Source: Erysipelotrichaceae bacterium UBA6182 (GTDB taxonomy: Bacteria; Bacillota_I; Bacilli_A; Erysipelotrichales; Erysipelotrichaceae). From it: a DNA stretch of 10,967 nucleotides. The DNA lies in contig DITO01000108.1 in NCBI GenBank assembly GCA_002422065.1, forward strand, positions 1-10,967. The letters run 5' to 3'. Shown piece by piece: positions 6,946 through 10,967 of this stretch. Made by a program: the position numbers and the translations under genes. The notes under the pieces were generated by a model that did not search any database, was not told the DNA's origin, and worked only from the letters and a program-made list of their open reading frames with translations. How positions within the stretch are numbered: the first letter of the stretch is position 1; each line of letters starts with the position of its first letter.

Positions 6946-7237
6946 TGACTTGCTCCTTTAACTTCTTTCGCAAGTTTAATATCTTCATTCTAAGCAATAG
7001 AAGTTCATCAATTTCAACCTTATTCATGCGATAGACGTTGATAAGATTGTATATGATCCGTTTGCTAGGCACTGATTGACACGTTTCTATCTTGTAAATT
7101 GTATCATCGCCTGCACCAATCTCTCTACTTACTTGTTGAGGACTTGTAAATCCAACCTCAACCCTCATATTTTTTAATTTGAGTGCTATCTCTTTTTCTA
7201 ACGCACCCATTTCCTTTTCAATTTCTTTTCTTGTCAT
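6932..7237 (-). CDS. XRE-family helix-turn-helix protein
   Basis: This 101-residue protein carries a Cro/C1-type helix-turn-helix. The core runs from about 20 to 72: LKNMRVEVGFTSPQQVSREI, then GAGDDTIYKIET and a third-to-fifth helix region IIYNLINVYRMN. It is followed by a leucine- and lysine-rich helix (80-98) that could be a dimerisation coil. Such proteins bind DNA or act as small adaptors. Being in the middle of the early operon rather than at a divergent promoter argues against it being the main repressor, so a timing or copy-control role is possible (inference). Its ATG overlaps the previous stop as ATGA, with AAGGAAG just upstream, and its end overlaps ssb by 14 bases. The target site is unknown. 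Confidence 0.78.
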   Translation of the reverse strand: MTRKEIEKEMGALEKEIALKLKNMRVEVGFTSPQQVSREIGAGDDTIYKIETCQSVPSKRIIYNLINVYRMNKVEIDELLLLRMKILNLRKKLKEQVNEYQ

Positions 7238-7485
7238 TCTTCCTTGCCTACCTTTGAGAGTTTTTCTAATAACATCTTCATCTCATCTGCCTCTTTATCT
7301 CCATATTGGTCTATACGACCACACCATCTTAAATGTCTTAATTGCATATACCTTTTCACATCTCGTTGTAGTTCTTCGTATGCTTTCTCGGTTGTTTCAC
7401 AATCAGTAATGTACTGTCGCATATCTTGTCTTGCTTCTCTACTCCATGTGCTTACTTTCTCACGCATTATGTCATGCTTATTCAT
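7234..7485 (-). CDS. Small charged helical protein, 83 aa, unknown
   Basis: I do not recognise this protein. I start it at MNKHDIMREK (7485) rather than the farther upstream ATG at 7518. AAGGAG lies seven bases before 7485, and this start clears the upstream gene's stop by one base, whereas the longer form would overlap that gene by 32 bases without a good site. The product has 83 residues, almost all predicted helix, rich in Arg, Lys and Glu (WSREARQDMRQYITD; EKAYEELQRDVKRYMQLRHL), with one cysteine (RWCGRIDQYG). The pattern suits a small coiled or nucleic-acid-binding protein. It ends in an ATGA overlap with the HTH gene, so the two are probably made together. Confidence 0.7.
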   Translation of the reverse strand: MNKHDIMREKVSTWSREARQDMRQYITDCETTEKAYEELQRDVKRYMQLRHLRWCGRIDQYGDKEADEMKMLLEKLSKVGKEE

Positions 7486-7486
7486 T

Positions 7487-7756
7487 TCATTTCTCCTTAA
7501 ATTCTTCCAAATAATCACTTATGAAGTCGTGAATTGATTTCAAAGTGTAATACGCTTTGTTCCCACATTCTTTTGCACTAGCTTGATATTGATGTTTCAC
7601 CTTAATTAAATCGATTAGTTTGTATATGATATGAAAAACCATATCCTCATAATCGTCTAATCGTCTTACAACATCTGAATCGTGATTGGTTTCTCCATAC
7701 CACTCAATATTTCCTAACAATAAATCTACTATTTCTTTTACATCTACTTGTCGCAT
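7487..7756 (-). CDS. Small phage protein, 89 aa, unknown
   Basis: This 89-residue acidic helical protein has no family I can name. It begins MRQVDVKEIVDLLLGNIEWYG, continues with a DDYEDMVFHIIYKLIDLIKV helix and ends DFISDYLEEFKEK. One cysteine is present (AKECGNKA) and no membrane segment is visible. AAAGGAG lies nine bases before the ATG, formed by the last codons of the ASCH-like gene, which ends one base earlier. Its own terminal codons (AAG GAG AAA TGA) supply the ribosome binding site of the following gene. The composition suits a small helical-bundle protein of the kind common in phage early regions. Nothing points to an enzyme. Confidence 0.72.
   Translation of the reverse strand: MRQVDVKEIVDLLLGNIEWYGETNHDSDVVRRLDDYEDMVFHIIYKLIDLIKVKHQYQASAKECGNKAYYTLKSIHDFISDYLEEFKEK
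7493..7498 (-). promoter_or_regulatory. Ribosome binding site deciding start at 7485
   Basis: AAGGAG reads on the minus strand seven bases before the ATG at 7485. It lies inside the final codons of the previous gene and selects the shorter of two possible starts. Confidence 0.8.
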
Positions 7757-7757
7757 T

Positions 7758-8408
7758 TTATTTCTCCTTTGTATAAACGTATTGATACGTTGATGGTGCT
7801 TTGGTTAATGGAAATAATCCTATATCACTCATGCCAACATATCTACCGTAACCGTCCGTATCCATTCTATCCCAATCTCTATAAAATTCCCCTAACTCCA
7901 ACGGCGTGTCTAATATCTCGAGTTTGTTGAGTGTGATTAGGTTGATTACCGATTGTTGATTATCAAATCTCTTATGACCTAAATTAAACAACTCGCTAAA
8001 TGTTAAATTAGTTTTCTTTAATAATTCTTTTTTAATGTCCTTTGAATACTCACAACCGTGTTGGTTATCAATGCCACGATAAGTTATCTCCAAGTTTAAT
8101 GGTCGTTCTAAATAATATGTTTCAACCTCATTATGCCAATAGCGTGCGACTACTTTATTGTTAACGTGTCCTTTCCATGATGTATTATTCAATCCTTTAT
8201 CAGTTGATATTAAAAATCTTGCTTGTTCAATTTTTGTATCATCACGCTGATTTTGGTCGATAACTAAATATCCATTTTTACTAACAACCAACCACATCCA
8301 CCCAACGTACCCTTTAGGCACTCTTTTTCTAATCAACATACTTGCGTTGCCGTTTAACACATTAAGTGCTTCTAACGGGCTTACTGTCATTATCACTTGC
8401 TTGTTCAT
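7758..8408 (-). CDS. ASCH/PUA-like domain protein (probable)
   Basis: This 216-residue protein resembles phage proteins with an ASCH/PUA-like beta-barrel, a fold often used to bind RNA or modified nucleotides. The N-terminus follows the pattern TVSPLEALNVLNGNASMLIR (8-27) then KRVPKGYVGWMWLVVSK (28-44), like the usual 'SIKPxxAxxIxxGxKxxExRK...PK' start, though the key glutamate before RK is replaced (MLIRK). A second block VVARYWHNEVETYYLE (86-101) and the ending LEILDTPLELGEFY (163-176) also match what I remember of these phage proteins. The start abuts the stop of the preceding gene. Its ribosome binding site is weak (AAGGGATTGTGGAA), so coupled translation is likely. The domain assignment is from pattern memory; the ligand is unknown. 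Confidence 0.62.
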   Translation of the reverse strand: MNKQVIMTVSPLEALNVLNGNASMLIRKRVPKGYVGWMWLVVSKNGYLVIDQNQRDDTKIEQARFLISTDKGLNNTSWKGHVNNKVVARYWHNEVETYYLERPLNLEITYRGIDNQHGCEYSKDIKKELLKKTNLTFSELFNLGHKRFDNQQSVINLITLNKLEILDTPLELGEFYRDWDRMDTDGYGRYVGMSDIGLFPLTKAPSTYQYVYTKEK

Positions 8409-8672
8409 TTACAATTCCACAATCCCTTCTAATTTTAATTTTCTAATTTCTAAGTCAATGCTTTCTGCTACACTTTGCCAACGTTCGATTTCCAGGTAAA
8501 ACGTTTTTGGCATTTCCACTCGTGCAATTCCAACCGTATGACTTGCGAAGTCTAATACAATCTTGATACCTTGTGGATCAATCACTTTATACATGAAGTT
8601 GTACTCTAATTTGTACCCCATATTTTGAAGTTCATTCCTAAGGTTTTTATCATAAGATTTACGGATTTTCAT
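8409..8672 (-). CDS. Small hypothetical protein, 87 aa
   Basis: This 87-residue protein is not recognised. It begins MKIRKSYDKNLRNELQNMGY, has a strand-rich middle (YKVIDPQGIKIVLDFASHTV) and ends in a helix (SIDLEIRKLKLEGIVEL). There are no cysteines and no signal peptide. The ATG shares one base with the upstream TAA (TAATG), with AAGGT eight bases ahead, and the stop abuts the ASCH-like gene without a gap. The mixed strand-helix pattern suggests a compact globular domain. Position between a HTH gene and an ASCH-like gene says only that it belongs to the accessory part of the early operon. Confidence 0.7.
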   Translation of the reverse strand: MKIRKSYDKNLRNELQNMGYKLEYNFMYKVIDPQGIKIVLDFASHTVGIARVEMPKTFYLEIERWQSVAESIDLEIRKLKLEGIVEL

Positions 8673-8983
8673 TAAATCTTACCTTCTTTGTGAAGTTCGT
8701 GCTTGTAATTCCTATGCGTTCTCATGTACTTATTGTGCGTGTCCTTAGATACTTCATAAGTTTTCAGATACTCTTTGTTACGCTTATACATTTCTTCTTT
8801 GTGATGAGGAAATATCGTGTACTTGATGACTTGTCGGTCAACTTGATATTCTCGTGATAGACTTCTCATGGACTGACCTTTCATATACTTCTCTACAATA
8901 GCGTTTTTATCGTCATCATCAAGTTTTATGCGTCTATCGTACTTCGTGTTCGCTATCTTAATTTTCTCGCTCTTATAGGGCAT
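8672..8983 (-). CDS. Homeodomain-like helix-turn-helix protein
   Basis: This 103-residue basic protein carries a resolvase- or homeodomain-like HTH. I place the start at MPYKSEKIKI (8983): AAGGAG lies seven bases upstream, and the longer frame up to 9124 lies inside the zinc-ribbon gene. The motif region is LDDDDKNAIVEKYMKG (21-36), then QSMRSLSREYQVDRQVIKYT (37-56), followed by IFPHHKEEMYKRNKEY. This matches the common phage pattern of an acidic first helix, 'G-x-S-x-R-x-[IL]-x-x-x-Y-x-V' and 'I-x-[FY]-x-[IL]-x-P'. The lysine-rich C-terminus (HRNYKHELHKEGKI) could bind DNA backbone. It is likely a small DNA-binding regulator; its targets are unknown. Confidence 0.8.
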   Translation of the reverse strand: MPYKSEKIKIANTKYDRRIKLDDDDKNAIVEKYMKGQSMRSLSREYQVDRQVIKYTIFPHHKEEMYKRNKEYLKTYEVSKDTHNKYMRTHRNYKHELHKEGKI

Positions 8984-8987
8984 GTAA

Positions 8988-9206
8988 TTACTCCTTGTTA
9001 GTATTCCATCTTTTATACATCTTTTGAATGTCTTTGCACCGTTCACACAAGTTAAGGTTATGCAAGAATGGTGTTTCAGGATTAGTTTTCTCGTGATAAC
9101 ACTTGCACACTGGACACTTGTCAATTTCTGCTTTTAACCACATTTTATTAAGCATGTAGTCGGTGTATTTATAAAGGCTTTCGCTTGCTACTTTGCGTTT
9201 TGACAT
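8988..9206 (-). CDS. Small zinc-ribbon-like protein, 72 aa
   Basis: This 72-residue protein has two CxxC pairs: CPVC (31-34) and CERC (54-57), separated by 19 residues that include two histidines (CYHEK and FLHNL). This is the layout of a treble-clef or zinc-ribbon domain, as in small HNH-like or adaptor proteins, but I see no HNH catalytic motif. The basic N-terminus (MSKRKVASESLYKY) and C-terminus (KMYKRWNTNKE) could touch nucleic acid. The start at 9206 overlaps the upstream gene by 38 bases with only a weak AGAGAAT site. Later ATGs at 9155 and 9143 lack good sites too, so the true start is uncertain. The end supplies the AAGGAG of the next gene. Confidence 0.68.
   Translation of the reverse strand: MSKRKVASESLYKYTDYMLNKMWLKAEIDKCPVCKCYHEKTNPETPFLHNLNLCERCKDIQKMYKRWNTNKE
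8991..8996 (-). promoter_or_regulatory. Ribosome binding site deciding start at 8983
   Basis: AAGGAG reads on the minus strand seven bases before the ATG at 8983. It overlaps the last sense codons of the zinc-ribbon gene and rules out the longer upstream reading of the HTH gene. Confidence 0.82.
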
Positions 9207-9813
9207 ATTCTCTAATTCTATCTTCTACCTTTTTAATATCTTCTTGATATGGTTGTTCTGGGTAATGGTTGACTTCTCGTAAGCCACTAGGATTTAATTC
9301 CTCGTCCGTTTCATAGTCAATTTGTTGCTGACCTTGTGCTTGTCCACCATACTCTTTCAATAAGTTTGTTAAGTGTCCATGAAGCCATGAGTGATGTTTG
9401 GTCTTGCTCTTAGCATGAACACGCTTCAATGTTGTTAAAGCTGGTGCAAGTGCAAATCGGATCGCTTCTTCAATCTCGTTTGGTGTCGAAGCCAATTTAT
9501 AACCATTTTGTGATGTGTAAACCACAAGTTCGGTCTTATCATCAATTTCAGCACAAAGTTTTCTTAATTCTCGTGTGTCGTGATAGCCCATGAAACCAGC
9601 AAGAAGTTTAGCGTGAATAAACCAATCCTCAGGCCGTGAGTGATACAAATAAAGATAGTGAAGCAACATCATGGCTTTCTCGCTTAAGTCGTTCACGCCC
9701 TTAACGTGTGCGATTTCCTTATACATGCCAATAGGTGATGAGTAGTCAATAGGCTTCAAATCACGCTTGCCGTCTTTTGTGGTATCTTCAAATAGTTCTA
9801 GTTGTTTTGTCAT
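9169..9813 (-). CDS. Winged-helix-like phage protein, 214 aa
   Basis: This 214-residue protein looks like a phage winged-helix protein. The region from about 43 to 110 reads as helix (LSEKAMMLLHYLYLYH), helix (WFIHAKLLAGFMGYHD), recognition-type helix (RELRKLCAEIDDK) and a beta wing (VVYTSQNGYKLAST). Then comes EEAIRFALAPALTTLKRVHA, a likely helical hairpin. This 'R-x-[IL]-R-x-[IL] ... GYKLA' pattern is familiar from phage early proteins linked to replication or DNA binding, but I cannot name the family. A Gln-rich linker (GGQAQGQQQ, 156-164) leads to a charged tail ending SSKRKPL. The start is supported by GAGGTG and an ATGA overlap with the upstream gene. A role as DnaD-like loader is possible but not shown. 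Confidence 0.72.
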   Translation of the reverse strand: MTKQLELFEDTTKDGKRDLKPIDYSSPIGMYKEIAHVKGVNDLSEKAMMLLHYLYLYHSRPEDWFIHAKLLAGFMGYHDTRELRKLCAEIDDKTELVVYTSQNGYKLASTPNEIEEAIRFALAPALTTLKRVHAKSKTKHHSWLHGHLTNLLKEYGGQAQGQQQIDYETDEELNPSGLREVNHYPEQPYQEDIKKVEDRIREYVKTQSSKRKPL

Positions 9814-9824
9814 TTAACCACCTC
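9810..9824 (-). promoter_or_regulatory. Stop-start junction, GAGGTRNNNAAATGA type
   Basis: GAGGTGGTTAAATGA ends the 76-residue gene (EVVK-stop) and starts the winged-helix gene at 9813. Ribosome binding site, stop and start share 15 bases. Confidence 0.7.
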
Positions 9825-10040
9825 AACTAAATTAGCGTCTATGAGGTCTTGAATGTATCTTTGTTTCATGTATCTATTAGGATCGTTTGCTAAAAACACA
9901 CCACTTTCAAAACAAGTCTTATCTAAAAATATTACCACCTCTATCTCACTATCTCTTACATATGTTTTAGTTGATAATTGTGATACTCTAAACCCATGTT
10001 CTTCTAACTGCTTAACCGTTCCAATGTACTTGTATTTCAT
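9810..10040 (-). CDS. Small hypothetical protein, 76 aa
   Basis: This 76-residue protein is unrecognised. It begins MKYKYIGTVKQLEEHGFRV, has a strand pair (TYVRDSEIEVVIFLD) and ends with helices (NRYMKQRYIQDLIDANLVEVVK). The strand-helix order could be a small alpha/beta fold. One cysteine is present (KTCFESG). The ATG overlaps the previous stop as ATGA, with AGAGGTG upstream. Its last codons carry the GAGGTG site of the next gene and end in ATGA. It belongs to a run of four successive small genes joined in the same way. No function can be inferred. Confidence 0.7.
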   Translation of the reverse strand: MKYKYIGTVKQLEEHGFRVSQLSTKTYVRDSEIEVVIFLDKTCFESGVFLANDPNRYMKQRYIQDLIDANLVEVVK

Positions 10041-10222
10041 TTTATTTCACCTCTCATTTGGTATAACCATCCGCCTTTATACGGTTCTTTTCTTTGTATT
10101 GGTATATAATGTCCTTCAAAGAATATAAACAATGTGCATGCGTCATTTTGGTAAACATTAAACTTTTTTATTATGTTGCCATACTCTACGGGTAATTGAA
10201 TATTATATCTCCCACGCTTCAT
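10037..10222 (-). CDS. Small beta-rich hypothetical protein, 61 aa
   Basis: I start this gene at MKRGRYNIQLPVEYGN (10222). That ATG overlaps the upstream TGA as ATGA and has AGGGTGG upstream. The longer frame to 10294 would overlap the upstream gene by 76 bases and adds a low-complexity leader. The 61-residue product is basic and strand-rich (YNIQLPVEYG; CTLFIFFEGHYIPIQ; GGWLYQMRGEIK), which suggests a small SH3- or OB-like barrel, although no family is recognised. It is the second of four consecutive small genes joined by ATGA. No function can be inferred. Confidence 0.65.
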   Translation of the reverse strand: MKRGRYNIQLPVEYGNIIKKFNVYQNDACTLFIFFEGHYIPIQRKEPYKGGWLYQMRGEIK

Positions 10223-10431
10223 TCTATCCACCCTAACTCTTTCATTTGTTGTGTGATGGCTTGGTGTTCTTGGATTGTAATCATAAGATTGCAATGGTAT
10301 GTTTTAGTATCGGTATCAAAAAGTATTTCACATGGTCTTGTTTCGCCAACCATAGTTTTATATCCAAATCTATTTCTTGCTTCTCTAAAATATTTATACC
10401 CTAACTTCTCAAACATCTCTTTTGCTGTCAT
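10219..10431 (-). CDS. Small phage protein, 70 aa, conserved pattern
   Basis: This 70-residue protein has a layout I have seen in many Gram-positive phages: MTAKEMFEKLGYKYF at the N-terminus, a beta core with a nucleotide-neutral 'I-x-F-D' strand (PCEILFDTDTKTYHCNLMI) and a final helix ending AITQQMKELGWIE. The family's function is not known to me. Two cysteines are present, too far apart for a zinc site alone. AGAGGT precedes the ATG, which overlaps the upstream stop as ATGA, and its own stop overlaps the next ATG the same way. The start is therefore well fixed. It probably acts as a small cytoplasmic accessory protein. Confidence 0.75.
   Translation of the reverse strand: MTAKEMFEKLGYKYFREARNRFGYKTMVGETRPCEILFDTDTKTYHCNLMITIQEHQAITQQMKELGWIE
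10228..10234 (-). promoter_or_regulatory. Ribosome binding site deciding start at 10222
   Basis: AGGGTGG reads on the minus strand five bases before the ATG at 10222. Together with the ATGA overlap it supports the 61-residue form of this gene over the 85-residue form. Confidence 0.65.
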
Positions 10432-10442
10432 TTTAATACCTC
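10428..10442 (-). promoter_or_regulatory. Stop-start junction, GAGGTRNNNAAATGA type
   Basis: GAGGTATTAAAATGA ends the SH3/KOW-like gene (EVLK-stop) and starts the 70-residue gene at 10431. Confidence 0.7.
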
Positions 10443-10658
10443 TGTCAATTCACTCTCATGAACATTCCAACCACATATAGACCAGTCCATAGGTGTACCT
10501 TTTAATATCGTTTTAGCATCCGCCATATTTTCAGGTCTTACTCCCCACCCATTTTTACGTTGAATTATATAACTGCCATATTTCGTTTTAGCAATAATCT
10601 TTGTTTCTTCACCCTGAAAAATAACTTTCTGACCCAATCTAAACTTAAACTTTTTCAT
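10428..10658 (-). CDS. Small SH3/KOW-like phage protein, 76 aa
   Basis: This 76-residue basic protein begins MKKFKFRLGQKVIFQGEETK, which looks like the first strands of a small SH3- or KOW-type barrel ('F-x-x-G-x-x-V-x-x-x-G-x-x-T-x-I'). It continues with KYGSYIIQRKNGWGV and a C-terminal ICGWNVHESELTEVLK segment. The 'WNVHESEL' ending is a pattern I recall from phage hypothetical proteins, without a known function. GAGGTA lies six bases before the ATG, and the stop overlaps the next gene as ATGA. Upstream is a possible 11-codon mini-ORF whose TGA overlaps this ATG. A nucleic-acid or protein-binding role would fit a barrel but is unproven. Confidence 0.72.
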   Translation of the reverse strand: MKKFKFRLGQKVIFQGEETKIIAKTKYGSYIIQRKNGWGVRPENMADAKTILKGTPMDWSICGWNVHESELTEVLK

Positions 10659-10669
10659 TTATTTACCTC
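10655..10669 (-). promoter_or_regulatory. Stop-start junction, GAGGTRNNNAAATGA type
   Basis: GAGGTAAATAAATGA serves as ribosome binding site for the gene at 10658. It also forms the end (EVNK-stop) of the 11-codon mini-ORF, the same frame relationship as at the other three junctions. Confidence 0.65.
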
Positions 10670-10690
10670 TTTCATATATCTCGATTTCAT
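10655..10690 (-). CDS. Possible 11-codon mini-ORF (MKSRYMKEVNK)
   Basis: The only gap above 12 bases in the window holds a short frame: ATG at 10690-10688, eleven codons and a TGA that overlaps the ATG at 10658 as ATGA. The last codons, GAG GTA AAT AAA TGA, repeat the stop-start junction seen at other genes (E-V-x-K-stop). A GGTGG lies a few bases upstream of its ATG. It could be a leader that couples translation of the next gene, the remnant of a deleted gene, or chance. It is too short for a protein function to be assigned. Confidence 0.3.
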   Translation of the reverse strand: MKSRYMKEVNK

Positions 10691-10694
10691 TTTA

Positions 10695-10958
10695 CTACCA
10701 CCAACCTATTGAGTGGTCTTGATTCTCCACATATTCTCTTAATTGATTATATGTGTTGAAAGCCTTTTGCACAACTTCTTTTCCATGCTGACAATATGCT
10801 TTGACTACGATTAACTCTCTACGAAACCTATGTAATTTCGCTTCTAAGAGGTTTTTAAGTTCTTGCTCTAATCTTGCCTTGTCTTGTATGAAAATTACTT
10901 TCTTACCCTTACTTTGCACGTTCGTTCTTCTGTCTATAAAGTATAATTTGTAGGTCAT
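10695..10958 (-). CDS. Small basic hypothetical protein, 87 aa
   Basis: This 87-residue protein is unrecognised. It starts MTYKLYFIDRRTNVQSKGKK, has a strand KVIFIQD (19-25), then a long basic-and-acidic helix (ARLEQELKNLLEAKLHRFRR) and a C-terminal helix (NTYNQLREYVEN) ending SIGWW. The strand-helix-strand order (LIVVKAYCQ follows the helix) suggests a small alpha/beta fold. The bases just before the ATG (AACAATAAA) contain no ribosome binding site. Only nine bases remain to the window edge, so the site may lie outside and the start is provisional. It is the first complete gene of the visible operon. Confidence 0.65.
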   Translation of the reverse strand: MTYKLYFIDRRTNVQSKGKKVIFIQDKARLEQELKNLLEAKLHRFRRELIVVKAYCQHGKEVVQKAFNTYNQLREYVENQDHSIGWW

Positions 10959-10967
10959 TTTATTGTT

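Noticed and set aside
7486..7518. N-terminal extension of the 83-residue protein
   Set aside because: It would begin inside the upstream gene. AAGGAG is correctly spaced for the ATG at 7485.
8984..9124. N-terminal extension of the homeodomain-like HTH protein
   Set aside because: It lies inside the zinc-ribbon gene and has no good start site, while AAGGAG sits seven bases before the ATG at 8983.
10223..10294. N-terminal extension of the 61-residue protein
   Set aside because: It would overlap the upstream gene by 76 bases. The ATG at 10222 has an ATGA overlap and a ribosome binding site.
1..10967. CRISPR array, tRNA gene, insertion sequence or attachment site
   Set aside because: No regularly spaced repeats, cloverleaf sequence, transposase or terminal inverted repeats were seen on either strand, and the window is almost fully coding.

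Overview
The window is an AT-rich stretch of a tailed phage or prophage of a low-GC Gram-positive host (Bacillota). The evidence is strong AAGGAG or GAGGT ribosome binding sites before nearly every gene, very small tightly packed genes, and a recombination/replication set typical of such phages: SSB, a RecT-like annealing protein, an MBL-fold nuclease-like protein and an SbcC/Rad50-like ATPase. I cannot name the host. Staphylococcaceae or a relative fits the gene set, but that is inference.

Every credible gene is on the minus strand, so transcription runs from about 10,960 down to 1. I count 22 genes plus a possible 11-codon mini-ORF. They join by ATGA, TAATG or 8-base overlaps, or by gaps of 0 to 12 bases. 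The one exception is a 37-base junction that is filled by the mini-ORF. No intergenic stretch could hold a terminator or a normal promoter. The window looks like the inside of one early operon, whose promoter lies beyond base 10,967 and which continues past base 1.

Layout in transcription order. (1) From 10,958 to 7,758 lie small accessory proteins: several unrecognised ones, a winged-helix-like protein (9169-9813), a zinc-ribbon-like protein (8988-9206), a homeodomain-like HTH protein (8672-8983) and an ASCH/PUA-like protein (7758-8408). (2) From 7,756 to 6,932 lie two small unknowns and an XRE-type HTH protein. (3) From 6,945 to 1,272 lies the nucleic-acid core: SSB, RtcB RNA ligase, Rad50/SbcC-like ATPase with a zinc hook, MazG-like NTP pyrophosphatase, an unknown 116-residue protein, and RecT-like annealase with a very acidic tail. 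(4) From 1,265 to 1 lie an MBL-fold hydrolase of the WalJ/YycJ type, a 52-residue protein and a cut-off final gene.

Likely joint function (inference): SSB, the ATPase, RecT and the MBL protein would make and anneal single strands for phage recombination and replication, and MazG would police nucleotides. The notable addition is RtcB, a complete-looking RNA ligase that could reseal host tRNAs cut by anticodon-nuclease defences. It is joined to the ATPase by an 8-base overlap and is more AT-rich than it. The most interesting points are the RtcB/ATPase coupling, the possible MBL-RecT exonuclease-annealase pair, the SSB-like acidic tail on RecT, and a repeated stop-start junction (GAGGTRNNNAAATGA) that also ends the 11-codon mini-ORF.
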